The notes beneath the pieces are model-generated. The model had not been told where the DNA came from. It ran no database searches and saw only the letters and a program-made list of their open reading frames with translations. Below, one piece after another: positions 1-7,799 of a DNA stretch of 32,142 bases. Origin of the DNA: Aeromonadales bacterium. Its GTDB lineage: Bacteria > Pseudomonadota > Gammaproteobacteria > Enterobacterales > GCA-002770795. The position numbers and the translations under genes were made by a program. The DNA is taken from NCBI GenBank assembly GCA_011322365.1, contig DRNA01000187.1:1-32142 (forward strand), in the 5' to 3' direction. How positions within the stretch are numbered: position 1 is the first letter of the stretch; each line of letters opens with the position of its first letter.

Positions 1-541
1 AACGGTCGATGATATTATCAAGTAGTTCTTCATTTTCAAACAGTTCAGGTGTTTCTTCAGCCATGGTGAGTATCGGTAGTATACCTATTTCACAGGTTAA
101 ACCTGCTAAAGTCGCCTGATCGGGTTTCAAACGGCCAAAATGATGTGCTAAAACGTGGCAAATTGAACCGACCTCAAGGGAATGTTCCCAGGATGCCCTT
201 AAACGTTTATCAACCGCATCACTGGTTGCCTGAAACATCTGTTCCATAGCCAGGCCTGTGGCCAGATTTCTAACAAAAGTAATGCCCAGGCGAGTAATTG
301 CCATTTGCAAGTTATCCACCACAACCCGGCCTCTTAAAAGTGGCGAGTTAGCCACTTTAATCAGTTTGGCTGACATGGCTACATCACTTGCAATAACATC
401 CGACAGACTGCCTGCAGAAACCTCCGGATCACTCACGGCATCCCTTATTTTCAGGGCAACTTCCGGTAGTGTCGGTAAGGTTAAACGGTCATTTTTTACA
501 GCATCAAGTAATTCATTGCAAAAATCTTCTTCGAGGCTCAT
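1..541 (-). CDS. HDOD-domain signalling protein, 3' part cut off by the window edge
   Basis: The reverse strand is open from an ATG at 541 to the window start, giving 180 residues without a stop. The protein begins MSLEEDFCNELL and continues with LPTLPEVALKIRDAVSDP, followed by SDVIASDVAMSAKLIKVANS. This is the opening of the HDOD domain, a non-catalytic relative of HD phosphohydrolases. Later segments (WEHSLEVGSICHVLAHHFG, then LAGLTCEIGILPIL) fit the same fold. HDOD proteins are usually regulatory or scaffold proteins in gammaproteobacteria, often linked to cyclic-di-GMP or motility control; that role is inferred here. It lies 81 bases downstream of ygfZ on the same strand, so they may be co-transcribed, although a hairpin lies between them. 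A plus-strand reading frame over the same bases shows no family features. Confidence 0.85.
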   Translation of the reverse strand, partial: MSLEEDFCNELLDAVKNDRLTLPTLPEVALKIRDAVSDPEVSAGSLSDVIASDVAMSAKLIKVANSPLLRGRVVVDNLQMAITRLGITFVRNLATGLAMEQMFQATSDAVDKRLRASWEHSLEVGSICHVLAHHFGRLKPDQATLAGLTCEIGILPILTMAEETPELFENEELLDNIIDR

Positions 542-573
542 TTTTGAACTCCAACACTCAAATAGTTATTCAG

Positions 574-617
574 AGTACTTTTTAAGGTGATACCTACAGG
601 TACGACTTTAAAGTACT
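574..617. repeat. Imperfect hairpin between ygfZ and the HDOD gene
   Basis: AGTACTT (574-580) pairs with AAGTACT (611-617). Pairing continues inward past a two-base bulge, and a small palindrome (TACCT-AC-AGGTA) sits in the loop. No clear T-tract follows on the minus strand, so this is not a convincing terminator. It could act as a processing or attenuation site between the two genes. Confidence 0.35.
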
Positions 618-622
618 GCGAT

Positions 623-1621
623 TTATTTTCTAACCTTGAGTATAGTAGGAATTTCAGCATTTAGGGTAAAATTGCCTTTTTCAGTCCAGCTATCTTTCAG
701 CGATGCCAGCAGCAGGGTTTCAGAAGCCGTATTCTGCTGGATATTGATGAGGTTGCCAGCACTGGAAATTTTATTATTTTCAATGGCTTGCAGTGTCTCT
801 GCTGGTTCGGGAAAAGTAAGGTTATGCAGGTCGTGATCTGATGAGGGTTCGAGTATTTGCGGGTGCTTGTTGAGTTTACCTCTGAATTCCATGCGTGCGA
901 TGATTTCCTGACCGGTATAGCAGCCTTTTTTAAAGCTGACACCACCAATTTCAGGTAGTCCCACTTCATGAGGCAGAAATTTTTCCATACTACTCTTACA
1001 CAGGTAGGGAATTTTCTGCATAATATTCAGGTAATTCCAGTCTTGTTGGGTTGAGTGTATTGCTCGGTTTTCAAAGAAATTGTTCAATGCCGGGTCTTCA
1101 TTTTTTGTCAAAATTTTTGCAGCGACAATAATCCAGCGCTGTGGACTATAACCAATAACTGAAACCTGGGAGGATGCCAGCTGGCATCGGCGATGTTCAT
1201 CGACTTCTACATCCTGTTCAGAGGTAATTTCAGTAATGGAGTGGCTCAGACCTGTCAGGCTATAGTTGGCGCTGACATCAGTAATTCTGGCTTTGAAAAA
1301 CGGGATGTATTTATTCAGATGTTGTTGAAAGGCTTCAACTATTTCTGAGTCCATGATTAAGAAATAATCACCGTCAATTCTGAATATTCTAAACAGACTA
1401 ACCATGCGCCCTTTAGGAGTGCAACAGGCGCCAAATAAACAGCGGTGCTCATTAACCTGTGAGATATCACAGGTTAACTGGCCCTGAAGAAATTTTGCTG
1501 AATCCTCACCACTAACCTTCAGTAGCGAGAGCTGTTCTAAAGAAAATACACCCTCAAGTGAGGATAATTCTGCCTCGGTGTAATTTCTGTTAACAGTACT
1601 ATTGGATGGTTCTGAACTCAT
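623..1621 (-). CDS. ygfZ: Folate-binding protein YgfZ (GcvT-like, iron-sulfur enzyme maintenance)
   Basis: The product has 332 residues from the ATG at 1621. An in-frame TTG at 1648 would add nine residues but has no better ribosome site. The diagnostic family motif K-G-C-Y-T-G-Q-E lies at about residues 232-239, with the conserved cysteine at about 234, followed by IIARMEFRGKLNKH. The N-terminal part (LLKVSGEDSAKFLQGQLTCD) is typical of the family. YgfZ is a folate-dependent protein related to the glycine-cleavage T protein. It supports the activity of some iron-sulfur enzymes, including the MiaB tRNA modification enzyme. It is divergent from sdhE/ygfX, with about 130 bases between the start codons; these genes cluster in many gammaproteobacteria (ygf naming). 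Family assignment is firm, while the exact client enzymes in this organism are unknown. Confidence 0.9.
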   Translation of the reverse strand: MSSEPSNSTVNRNYTEAELSSLEGVFSLEQLSLLKVSGEDSAKFLQGQLTCDISQVNEHRCLFGACCTPKGRMVSLFRIFRIDGDYFLIMDSEIVEAFQQHLNKYIPFFKARITDVSANYSLTGLSHSITEITSEQDVEVDEHRRCQLASSQVSVIGYSPQRWIIVAAKILTKNEDPALNNFFENRAIHSTQQDWNYLNIMQKIPYLCKSSMEKFLPHEVGLPEIGGVSFKKGCYTGQEIIARMEFRGKLNKHPQILEPSSDHDLHNLTFPEPAETLQAIENNKISSAGNLINIQQNTASETLLLASLKDSWTEKGNFTLNAEIPTILKVRK

Positions 1622-1710
1622 GTACAATATCCAGTGATTCGGGTGCAATTTATACCGGTTTTTTCAGGTATGCTGAGCACATTGTATCGTTAAAATGAGT
1701 TCAAAGTAAT

Positions 1711-1738
1711 ACCCAAATCCCGATACAGGGATTTGGGT
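1711..1738. repeat. Perfect 11-bp hairpin in the sdhE leader
   Basis: ACCCAAATCCC (1711-1721) and GGGATTTGGGT (1728-1738) pair perfectly around a six-base loop GATACA. The structure ends 14 bases before the sdhE start codon, next to its ribosome site (AGGA, about 1742-1745). There is no T-tract after it on the plus strand, so it does not look like a terminator. It may influence translation of sdhE or be a short dispersed repeat. Confidence 0.6.
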
Positions 1739-1752
1739 AATAGGAAAAAATA

Positions 1753-2022
1753 ATGAAGCAGCAGCATAAACTGGCCAGGTTACGCTATCAATGCCGTCGG
1801 GGTATGTTGGAGCTGGACGTGTTTTTACCAGCATTTTTTGAAAGCTGCTTTAATGATTTAAACCATCGGGAACAGCAGCTTTTTGAACAGCTACTTACCG
1901 AGCCGGATCCGGATCTATTTGCCTGGCTAATGGGGTTTGATGACGCAAAAAAAGATTACCAGCCCCTGGTGGCCAAAATCAGAGATTTTCAGTTAAACAG
2001 AAAAATTACTACTTCGCATTGA
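1753..2022 (+). CDS. sdhE: FAD assembly factor SdhE
   Basis: This is an 89-residue protein of the usual family length. The signature R-G-M-L-E is at residues 16-20 (RRGMLELD), and a conserved DPDLFAWLMG segment follows. SdhE (YgfY, Sdh5/SDHAF2 family) is a small cytoplasmic helical protein that promotes covalent attachment of FAD to succinate dehydrogenase SdhA and related flavoproteins. The start ATG has AGGA eight bases upstream, directly after the leader hairpin at 1711-1738. The next gene, a ygfX-like membrane protein, starts 12 bases after the stop, giving the usual sdhE-ygfX pair. Assignment is secure. Confidence 0.93.
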   Translation: MKQQHKLARLRYQCRRGMLELDVFLPAFFESCFNDLNHREQQLFEQLLTEPDPDLFAWLMGFDDAKKDYQPLVAKIRDFQLNRKITTSH

Positions 2023-2034
2023 GTAAACTTCGCT

Positions 2035-2511
2035 ATGGAATGGCACATCTCACCAAACAATAAACTTATTATATGGCCACTGCTGGTTTTTCTTCTTATC
2101 AATGGTCTTGCATGGTTTTCATCGCTACATTTGTTCAGTCAGATACTGATTTTGACTGTCAGCTCCCTCTGGGTAAAACAATTTCTGTATAAAAATATTT
2201 TGTTAACAGCCAGCGATGCGGTAATCGCTATCCGATATCAACAGGATAACTTTTCAATCCGCTTGTATGATTCATTAAAAACGAATTCTCCCTGGATAAA
2301 AGTAAAACCTGTAAATGGTTCATTGGTCAGCTACTGGCTAATAGCCGTTGAATGGCAGCAACTGGATAAAAATGGAGTTAAATCTGCCTGGCCTTTCTGG
2401 TGTTTGAAGAAAAAATATAAAAGTATTTTAACGCCAGATATGTTTTCAGATGACCATTTTCGGGATTTACTAAGGACTTTACATTTATCGCGCAAAACGA
2501 ATAGTGATTAA
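2035..2511 (+). CDS. ygfX: YgfX-family inner-membrane protein
   Basis: The protein has 158 residues with two hydrophobic segments near the N-terminus (about 13-30 and 33-52), then a soluble, Trp-rich beta-type domain. It ends with [13 protein letters not shown], which resembles the conserved C-terminal F-R-x-L-R-x-x-L region of YgfX. Sequence similarity is modest, so the call rests on size, topology, the C-terminal motif and position right after sdhE. In E. coli YgfX (also called CptA) has been described as the membrane partner of SdhE/YgfY and as a toxin-like protein acting on the cytoskeleton; that role is not provable here. The stop codon overlaps the nadB stop of the opposite strand by four bases (TTAA at 2508-2511). 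Confidence 0.75.
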   Translation: MEWHISPNNKLIIWPLLVFLLINGLAWFSSLHLFSQILILTVSSLWVKQFLYKNILLTASDAVIAIRYQQDNFSIRLYDSLKTNSPWIKVKPVNGSLVSYWLIAVEWQQLDKNGVKSAWPFWCLKKKYKSILTPDMFSDDHFRDLLRTLHLSRKTNSD

Positions 2512-4151
2512 CTGGGACCGCCGGGGATAATAACCGTATCTTGTGGTTTTCCCGGTTGTTGATCGGGGTAGTCCAGAGAGTAGTGCAGCCCCCTGGATTC
2601 TTTTCGCCTCATGGCGCTTTCAATTATGAGATCAGCGACTACTACCAGATTTCTTAATTCCAGTAAATTATTGGTGATACGGAAATTCTGATAATATTCC
2701 TGGATTTCATTTTTCAATAATTGCAGGCGTCTACGGGCACGTTGTAAACGTTTGGTTGTTCTGACAATGCCTACATAATTCCACATCAGGCGCCGTAGTT
2801 CATGCCAGTTATGGGTGACTACTACTTCTTCGTCTGAATCGGTGACACGGGAGTCATCCCACTGAGGGGCTGAAGGTGGCGGTGGAACTTTTTTCCAGCT
2901 GCCAAGAATATCATCGGTGGCAGATTTGGCAAATACCAGACATTCGAGTAGTGAATTACTCGCCATACGATTTGCGCCATGTAGTCCGGTCTGGGCGACT
3001 TCACCCACTGCGTATAAATTTGTTATATCGGTTCGAGACTGCTGGTCGACCCTGACGCCACCACAGGTGTAATGTGCAGCCGGCACAATGGGAATGGGTT
3101 GTTTGCAGATATCAATACCGAGTTCCAGACAGCGTGCATGAATGGTTGGAAAATGGGAGCGAATAAAATCATCATCTTTATGGCTGATGTCCAGGTAAAG
3201 GCAGTCTGCGCCCAGTCTTTTAATTTCATGATCGATGGCTCTGGCTACAATATCTCGGGGAGCCAGTTCCAGTCTCTCATCAAATTTCTGCATAAAGGGT
3301 TGTCCATCGGGTAATATTAATTTACCACCTTCTCCGCGTAGAGCCTCTGAAATAAGAAAAGTTCGCGCCTGAGGATGATACAGGCAGGTGGGATGAAATT
3401 GATTAAATTCCAGATTGGCAACGGAGCAACCAGCACGCCAGGCCATGGCAATGCCATCGCCAGATGAGATGTCCGGGTTACTGGTATACATGTAAACTTT
3501 GCTAGCACCGCCCGTTGCCAGGATGACGTAACGGGCGCGAAATCTTTCCACCAGATGATTGGATAAATCCAGAACATAAGCACCGAAGCAGCGATTTTCA
3601 GCACCATTCAGGCCCAGTGAGTGTTGATTGGTAGTAAGTAAATCTACAGCGATATGATGCTCAAACAGATGGATGTCCGTGGCATTTTTTACGGCTGATT
3701 CCAGGGTTGTTTCCACTTCCTTTCCGGTGGCATCTGCGGCATGAATAATTCTGCGATGGCTATGCCCTCCCTCTCGGGTTAGATGGTAATCAGTGGAATT
3801 TTCGGCAGGTTTATTTTCATCGGCCAGGGAAAAATTCACCCCTTTGTCAATTAACCACTGGATAGCATCTTTACTGTTTTCAACGGTAAAATTGACGATA
3901 TTTTCATCACAAAGGCCGGCACCGGCCACCAGCGTATCTTTTACGTGAGATTCGATACTGTCTTTATCATCAAGTACTGCGGCAATACCACCCTGTGCAT
4001 AAAAAGTTGATCCTTCGGTAAGAGGGCCTTTACTGAGTACTGCAATTTGTCCGCCTTTGCCTGACAGTCTCAAAGCGGCACTCAAGCCGGCGGCTCCGGA
4101 ACCTATGATGAGAACGTCGAACAGGTGATCGCCCGCCTGATTTGTAACCAT
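2508..4151 (-). CDS. nadB: L-aspartate oxidase
   Basis: NadB oxidises L-aspartate to iminoaspartate, the first step of de novo NAD synthesis, using FAD. The FAD-binding loop G-S-G-A-A-G is at about residues 17-22 in [20 protein letters not shown]. Other family marks are [11 protein letters not shown], the [17 protein letters not shown] region, [30 protein letters not shown] and the C-terminal [17 protein letters not shown] chose the ATG at 4151 (547 residues) because GGAG lies 11 bases upstream and it matches usual NadB length. An upstream in-frame TTG at 4190 adds 13 unlikely residues. The gene is divergent from rpoE, as in E. coli, and no nadA or nadC is adjacent. Confidence 0.95.
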   Translation of the reverse strand: MVTNQAGDHLFDVLIIGSGAAGLSAALRLSGKGGQIAVLSKGPLTEGSTFYAQGGIAAVLDDKDSIESHVKDTLVAGAGLCDENIVNFTVENSKDAIQWLIDKGVNFSLADENKPAENSTDYHLTREGGHSHRRIIHAADATGKEVETTLESAVKNATDIHLFEHHIAVDLLTTNQHSLGLNGAENRCFGAYVLDLSNHLVERFRARYVILATGGASKVYMYTSNPDISSGDGIAMAWRAGCSVANLEFNQFHPTCLYHPQARTFLISEALRGEGGKLILPDGQPFMQKFDERLELAPRDIVARAIDHEIKRLGADCLYLDISHKDDDFIRSHFPTIHARCLELGIDICKQPIPIVPAAHYTCGGVRVDQQSRTDITNLYAVGEVAQTGLHGANRMASNSLLECLVFAKSATDDILGSWKKVPPPPSAPQWDDSRVTDSDEEVVVTHNWHELRRLMWNYVGIVRTTKRLQRARRRLQLLKNEIQEYYQNFRITNNLLELRNLVVVADLIIESAMRRKESRGLHYSLDYPDQQPGKPQDTVIIPGGPS

Positions 4152-4202
4152 AGAGTGATTTACTCCAGTAAATTCTAGAAGATGGTACAATTTGAGCTGT
4201 GG

Positions 4203-4231
4203 ATTGTAACCCGTCAGTTGCTTTTTTTAAA
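4203..4231 (-). promoter_or_regulatory. Candidate sigma-70 promoter of nadB
   Basis: Read on the minus strand, TTTAAA (4226-4231, 4/6 to the -35 consensus) and TACAAT (4203-4208, 5/6 to the -10 consensus) are separated by 17 bases. The -10 box lies about 50 bases from the chosen nadB start. The -35 abuts the divergent sigma-E-like element of rpoE. The call rests on sequence only. Confidence 0.4.
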
Positions 4232-4259
4232 TGAACTTTGTGCAAACAAAGTGGTCTAT
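4232..4259 (+). promoter_or_regulatory. Candidate sigma-E (RpoE) promoter upstream of rpoE
   Basis: TGAACTT (4232-4238) matches six of seven bases of the sigma-E -35 element GGAACTT. After exactly 15 bases, GTCTAT (4254-4259) matches the -10 GTCTAA at five of six positions. Its place about 130 bases before rpoE fits the autoregulated promoter known for sigma-E operons. The spacer contains a 7-bp inverted repeat. A separate TATAAT at 4319-4324 could be a sigma-70 -10 box, but it has no good -35. Confidence 0.6.
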
Positions 4260-4391
4260 CGGCGAAGATATTTCTGCGCCTAAGCAAATCGAGGTATGAA
4301 GGAAGGGCGTTTATTGGGTATAATCCTTAACAATATAAAACGGCGTAGCGGATTGTCGTAGAGACCCGGAATTCATGAGAAGAATAATTAA

Positions 4392-4973
4392 ATGAGTGCT
4401 GCCAGTGTAGATAATGAATTGGTTGCACGTGTACAGCGTGGTGATAAAGCTGCTTTTGATGTGTTGGTGAAAAAATATCAACACAAAATTTTCGGCCTTA
4501 TCAGTCGTTATATCAAGGACCATGCTGAAGTTATGGATGTTGCTCAGGATGCTTTTGTGAAAGCCTATCGGGCATTACCTAACTTTCGTGGCGATAGTGC
4601 TTTTTATACATGGTTGTACCGTATTGCCATCAATACCGCTAAAAATTATCTGGCCGCTCAGGGGCGTAGACCGCCTGGATCGGATATTGATAGTGCTGAA
4701 GCAGAAAATTATAGTGTTGGTGATGCGCTCAGGGAACACGATAGCCCTGAAAAGCTGCTGATGCGGGATCAAATGCGCAAGTTAGTACATGATACCATGG
4801 AAGAATTACCCGATGAGCTTAAAACTGCACTCAGTTTAAGGGAATTTGAAAATATGAGTTATGAGGAAATTGCTCATATTATGGATTGCCCGGTAGGAAC
4901 AGTACGGTCACGGATTTTCAGGGCCAGAGCGGCTATCGATGAAGCCCTTGAACCTTTACTTAAAGAGCAGTAG
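4392..4973 (+). CDS. rpoE: RNA polymerase sigma-E factor (RpoE/AlgU)
   Basis: The product has 193 residues, the normal length of this extracytoplasmic-function sigma factor. Region 2 is clear: VQRGDKAAFDVLVKKYQHKI, then DVAQDAFVKAYRALPNFRGD and FYTWLYRIAINTAKN (core binding and -10 recognition). Region 4 follows after a linker: LSLREFENMSYEEIAHIM and CPVGTVRSRIFRAR (helix-turn-helix for the -35 element). It directs transcription of envelope-stress genes and is held inactive at the membrane by RseA. The gene is first of the rse operon and is preceded by a sigma-E-like promoter at 4232-4259, suggesting positive autoregulation. The ribosome site is weak (AGAAGA about 11 bases before the ATG). 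Confidence 0.97.
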   Translation: MSAASVDNELVARVQRGDKAAFDVLVKKYQHKIFGLISRYIKDHAEVMDVAQDAFVKAYRALPNFRGDSAFYTWLYRIAINTAKNYLAAQGRRPPGSDIDSAEAENYSVGDALREHDSPEKLLMRDQMRKLVHDTMEELPDELKTALSLREFENMSYEEIAHIMDCPVGTVRSRIFRARAAIDEALEPLLKEQ

Positions 4974-5034
4974 GATAAATAGTAGCGGAATATGGGATTT
5001 ATTTACTAATAATGTTAAAAAGGGCCTTTTTTGA

Positions 5035-5062
5035 GGAACTTTCAATCGTAGGTCCAGTCATA
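5035..5062 (+). promoter_or_regulatory. Candidate second sigma-E promoter before rseA
   Basis: A perfect GGAACTT (5035-5041) is followed after exactly 15 bases by GTCATA (5057-5062), which keeps G, T, C and the final A of the sigma-E -10 consensus GTCTAA. The site lies in the 121-base gap between rpoE and rseA, so it would let RpoE drive its own anti-sigma factor independently of rpoE. The -35 is strong and the -10 is weaker. Confidence 0.5.
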
Positions 5063-5094
5063 TGGCGTACAATATATAACAGGTGGTGTTGCAA

Positions 5095-5814
5095 TTGGTT
5101 AAAAATCGTTCACTAGACCGTTCATTAGATAATGAACAACTGTCTTCACTGATGGACAATGAACTCAGTGGACAGCACTGTTCTGACTCTCTGGATTTAC
5201 TCTCGCAATGCTCTCAATCACGCCAAACCTGGGCTCGTTACCACCTGGTAAGAGAATTGCTGATAGAAGAAAATATAGTATTAACGGATGATAAATTTTC
5301 TGAAAGTATTGCCTCGGCTATTGCTGAAGAACCTCATCGTATTGGCTCAACGCGTTGGCTGAAAAAAACAGCCTCACAACAGAGTGAGAAAAGTTGGTGG
5401 AAACAGGCAGTTGGTTTCGGTGTTGCCGCATCAGTTACTGCTCTGATCATCACTGGAGTGAAAAATCCGGGTCCTGATCTTGAAACAGGTGTACCTTCCC
5501 AGCAGTTGACCAGCCATCTGGCACCTATAGTGGGAAATGTAATACCAGCCAGTATGAATCATGTTGTTTCACAGGAAGCGCCCAGTCTGGATGATAAACT
5601 TCGCTTGCAACGTTTGTTTCTGCAACATACCATGAGAGCATCAGAAAATGGATTAAAAGGAATTTTTCCGTATGCTAAGGTAGTAAGCTACCGTCGTATA
5701 CCAACTCAGGTAACTAAAATTGAAAACCCTGTCAAAAAACAGTTTATGCAACGGTCAATTAACCAAGAATCGCAGTCGGGAAGTAAAGACATTGATTCCA
5801 GTAAACAACCCTGA
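5095..5814 (+). CDS. rseA: Anti-sigma-E factor RseA (MucA-like)
   Basis: RseA is the single-pass inner-membrane anti-sigma factor that sequesters RpoE and is destroyed by regulated proteolysis during envelope stress. The N-terminal cytoplasmic domain carries EQLSSLMDNELSG, the hallmark RseA opening, and WARYHLVRELL. One membrane helix lies at about residues 103-121 (VGFGVAASVTALIITGV), followed by a periplasmic tail of about 115 residues. No ATG fits. I choose the TTG at 5095 (239 residues) because AGGTGG lies eight bases upstream; GTG codons at 5083 and 5086 are in-frame alternatives that overlap that ribosome site. The 3' end overlaps the start of rseB in another frame, a usual sign of translational coupling. 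The tail is poorly conserved, as is normal for the family. Confidence 0.9.
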   Translation: MVKNRSLDRSLDNEQLSSLMDNELSGQHCSDSLDLLSQCSQSRQTWARYHLVRELLIEENIVLTDDKFSESIASAIAEEPHRIGSTRWLKKTASQQSEKSWWKQAVGFGVAASVTALIITGVKNPGPDLETGVPSQQLTSHLAPIVGNVIPASMNHVVSQEAPSLDDKLRLQRLFLQHTMRASENGLKGIFPYAKVVSYRRIPTQVTKIENPVKKQFMQRSINQESQSGSKDIDSSKQP

Positions 5815-6919
5815 TTTTCTATTTAGACGGCTTTTTAATAGTTTTTTATTGGGCTCGGGGCTTTTGTTTCTGAGTGTTGTTTTTGCTAGCGATATTTTTG
5901 CGGCAGAAAATTCAACTGCGAATATTCCCCGCACTTCATCACCACAAACATTCGAAAAACCTACCCTCAGTCAATTATTAGCCGGGATGGGTGCCGCTTT
6001 AAATTCAGGGAATTTCACCATGTCGATGGTGTACATTCATGATAATCAGATTGATACGTTAAGATTTTCACATTTATCTACATCGACGGATCGCTTTGAT
6101 AAACTGGAACACCTGCAGGGTACCCAGAGGATGGTCATTAGCCGAAATGGTGATACATACCTGGTGATGGGAAAGGAACAGATTCACCTGGCAAATGATG
6201 AAGGTTCCCCGGTAAGTCGTTGGAGAAGTCAGTTAGAAAAACTGGCGAAAAATATTCATCATTATGATATCAGTATCTCCGGATTAAATCGTATTGCAGG
6301 TCGGCCAACATTTGAACTGGATTTTAGTGCGATTCAAAATGATCGCTACAGTACAAGACTGTGGTTAGATGCTATTACTAATTTACCACTTCGCATTGAT
6401 ACGCTGGATAAAAACAATCGGATTATTGAACAAATTCTGGCTATTGATTTGCAGTATCCAGCCAACCTGTCCGAGGTGAATTTTCTTATTGATAAGAATC
6501 TGAATCAACTGACTCAGGATATTCAGTCTTCGATGCCGGATAAATCTTCAAGTTCATGGAAAATTGGCTGGCTTCCTGCAGGTTATGAAATGAGTGTCTA
6601 TCATCTCAATAAACTGGCTGAAGGTTTTCAATCCGAACAGTGGGTTTATAGTGACGGCCTGACGTCATTATCTGTATTTGTAGAGAATAAAAAAGCTACC
6701 AAATCAAAAGATAAACATATGCAGCATAACAATCGGGCTTTTATTCGAGGTGATACATTAATTTTTGATACACACAGGGATAATATTCGAATCACAGTTG
6801 TTGGCGATATCCCGTTTAAGATTGCTGAAAAAATAGCACAATCGGTCACAGCAAAAGCACCAGTAGCTAAGGATTCACTTAAGGAAAATTTATCAACAAA
6901 AAAAATATCCAAAAAATAG
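5792..6919 (+). CDS. rseB: Periplasmic sigma-E regulator RseB (MucB-like)
   Basis: RseB binds the periplasmic part of RseA and shields it from proteolysis until it senses envelope damage, including mislocalised lipoproteins or LPS. The protein has a signal peptide (LFNSFLLGSGLLFLSVVFAS, cleavage probably after IFA or IFAA). Next comes the large MucB/RseB lipoprotein-carrier-like domain with SISGLNRIAGRPTFELDF and RLWLDAITNLPLRIDTLD, then a smaller C-terminal domain starting near WKIGWLPAGYEM. The frame is open back to an ATG at 5720. A TTG at 5792 with GGGAAG eight bases upstream places the signal peptide much nearer the N-terminus, so I prefer it (375 residues, overlapping rseA by 23 bases). 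The exact start is uncertain. Confidence 0.9.
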   Translation: MIPVNNPDFLFRRLFNSFLLGSGLLFLSVVFASDIFAAENSTANIPRTSSPQTFEKPTLSQLLAGMGAALNSGNFTMSMVYIHDNQIDTLRFSHLSTSTDRFDKLEHLQGTQRMVISRNGDTYLVMGKEQIHLANDEGSPVSRWRSQLEKLAKNIHHYDISISGLNRIAGRPTFELDFSAIQNDRYSTRLWLDAITNLPLRIDTLDKNNRIIEQILAIDLQYPANLSEVNFLIDKNLNQLTQDIQSSMPDKSSSSWKIGWLPAGYEMSVYHLNKLAEGFQSEQWVYSDGLTSLSVFVENKKATKSKDKHMQHNNRAFIRGDTLIFDTHRDNIRITVVGDIPFKIAEKIAQSVTAKAPVAKDSLKENLSTKKISKK

Positions 6920-6984
6920 CGTGTATGGAGTGTCAGCAATTTATAGAGTGGTCCTCTATAAAATAAGGTCATAGGGAGTTAATT

Positions 6985-7323
6985 ATGTATCGTCATATTT
7001 TATTTAAAAGGGTTACAGGATTACTGTTTTTCATTTTTTTAATAGCAGCCTCTGGTTGTAGTAGTACCCAGATAAGGGATTTTGGTTTCAACTTTCCAGG
7101 AGCCATGGCAAAGAATTATGATTCCCGACAAGAACGGCAAAGTCGGCAACGGCAGCATTATAATTTTAACAGCAATTATGAATCTGATCGAGATATCAAA
7201 GGGGTCGATGTAATTGCTGGTGGATTTACAGCATCTCTCAAGGGAATTGATAAAGCGTTAAAGAAAAAAGAAAAGGAAGATACTACTCAAGAGCAGTTGG
7301 ATTATATCCGGGAAAATTATTGA
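6985..7323 (+). CDS. Small predicted outer-membrane lipoprotein inside the rse operon, unknown function
   Basis: I do not recognise this 112-residue protein. It begins with basic residues and a hydrophobic stretch (LLFFIFLIAASGCSS). Cys25 in A-S-G-C fits a lipobox, and Ser at +2 suggests sorting to the outer membrane. The mature part is hydrophilic, with an Arg/Gln-rich segment (SRQERQSRQRQ), a GVDVIAGGFTASLKGIDKAL segment and a Lys/Glu-rich C-terminus. GGGAG sits a few bases before the ATG. The gene fills the space between rseB and rseC, which are usually adjacent, and its stop overlaps the possible TTG start of rseC. Position suggests a role in envelope-stress sensing or as a sigma-E-regulated surface protein; this is inference from context only. 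Confidence 0.75.
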   Translation: MYRHILFKRVTGLLFFIFLIAASGCSSTQIRDFGFNFPGAMAKNYDSRQERQSRQRQHYNFNSNYESDRDIKGVDVIAGGFTASLKGIDKALKKKEKEDTTQEQLDYIRENY

Positions 7324-7799
7324 ATATGATCGAACAAACTGTAAAAATTGTTGCGATTGAAGGAAAAGAAGCCTGGGTGGAGTCATTATCTCAAACAGGT
7401 TGTGCTCGCTGTGATGCCGGCCAGGGCTGTGGTGGTGTTTTTTCAAAATTATTTGGTCAGAAGCAATTTCGCATGAAAATCCCTAACTCATTGAATGCTG
7501 ACCTTGAGCAAAATGTCGTTATCGGCATACCGGATAAGGCCGTCACAATGGGTTCTTTTCTGGTTTATCTCATGCCTGTTTTAGGTTTAATTGTTGGTGG
7601 TTTACTTGGTCGTTACCTGGATATCGAGGTTTTTAAAGGGGCGTACGGTGAATTGTTGACTGTAATTCTGGCCGCGATGGGTGCGTTTGTTTTTATTTTT
7701 CTGGCCCGTGTTAAAATAAAAAGTCACTCATTTGAAAATCAATACACTCCCAGAATGATTAGAGCTGAGACTACCCTTAATAAATATAATTTCAACTGA
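7320..7799 (+). CDS. rseC: RseC family membrane protein (SoxR-reducing system / sigma-E operon)
   Basis: The protein has 159 residues. A cysteine cluster C-x2-C-x5-C (Cys28, Cys31, Cys37) in GCARCDAGQGCGG matches RseC. Two membrane helices follow (about residues 80-98, MGSFLVYLMPVLGLIVGGL, and 108-127, LLTVILAAMGAFVFIFLA). RseC is an inner-membrane protein of the rse operon, linked to sigma-E activity and, through the Rnf/Rsx-associated reducing system, to SoxR reduction. The start may be the TTG at 7320 (GGGA six bases upstream, overlapping the preceding stop) or the ATG at 7326 (spacing 12). Either gives the same core protein. Confidence 0.88.
   Translation: MNMIEQTVKIVAIEGKEAWVESLSQTGCARCDAGQGCGGVFSKLFGQKQFRMKIPNSLNADLEQNVVIGIPDKAVTMGSFLVYLMPVLGLIVGGLLGRYLDIEVFKGAYGELLTVILAAMGAFVFIFLARVKIKSHSFENQYTPRMIRAETTLNKYNFN

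Noticed and set aside
258-590. Plus-strand reading frame of 110 codons
   Set aside because: It lies antisense to a clear HDOD-domain protein and shows no family features.
4152-4190. N-terminal extension of NadB from TTG 4190
   Set aside because: The ATG at 4151 has a GGAG site and fits the family length.
5017-5032. AAAAAGGGCCTTTTTT before rseA as an intrinsic terminator
   Set aside because: The arms leave too small a loop to form a stable hairpin, and a promoter-like site follows at once.
5720-5814. Possible frameshift joining rseA to rseB
   Set aside because: The frames simply overlap; RseA has a normal tail and RseB a normal signal peptide from a later start.
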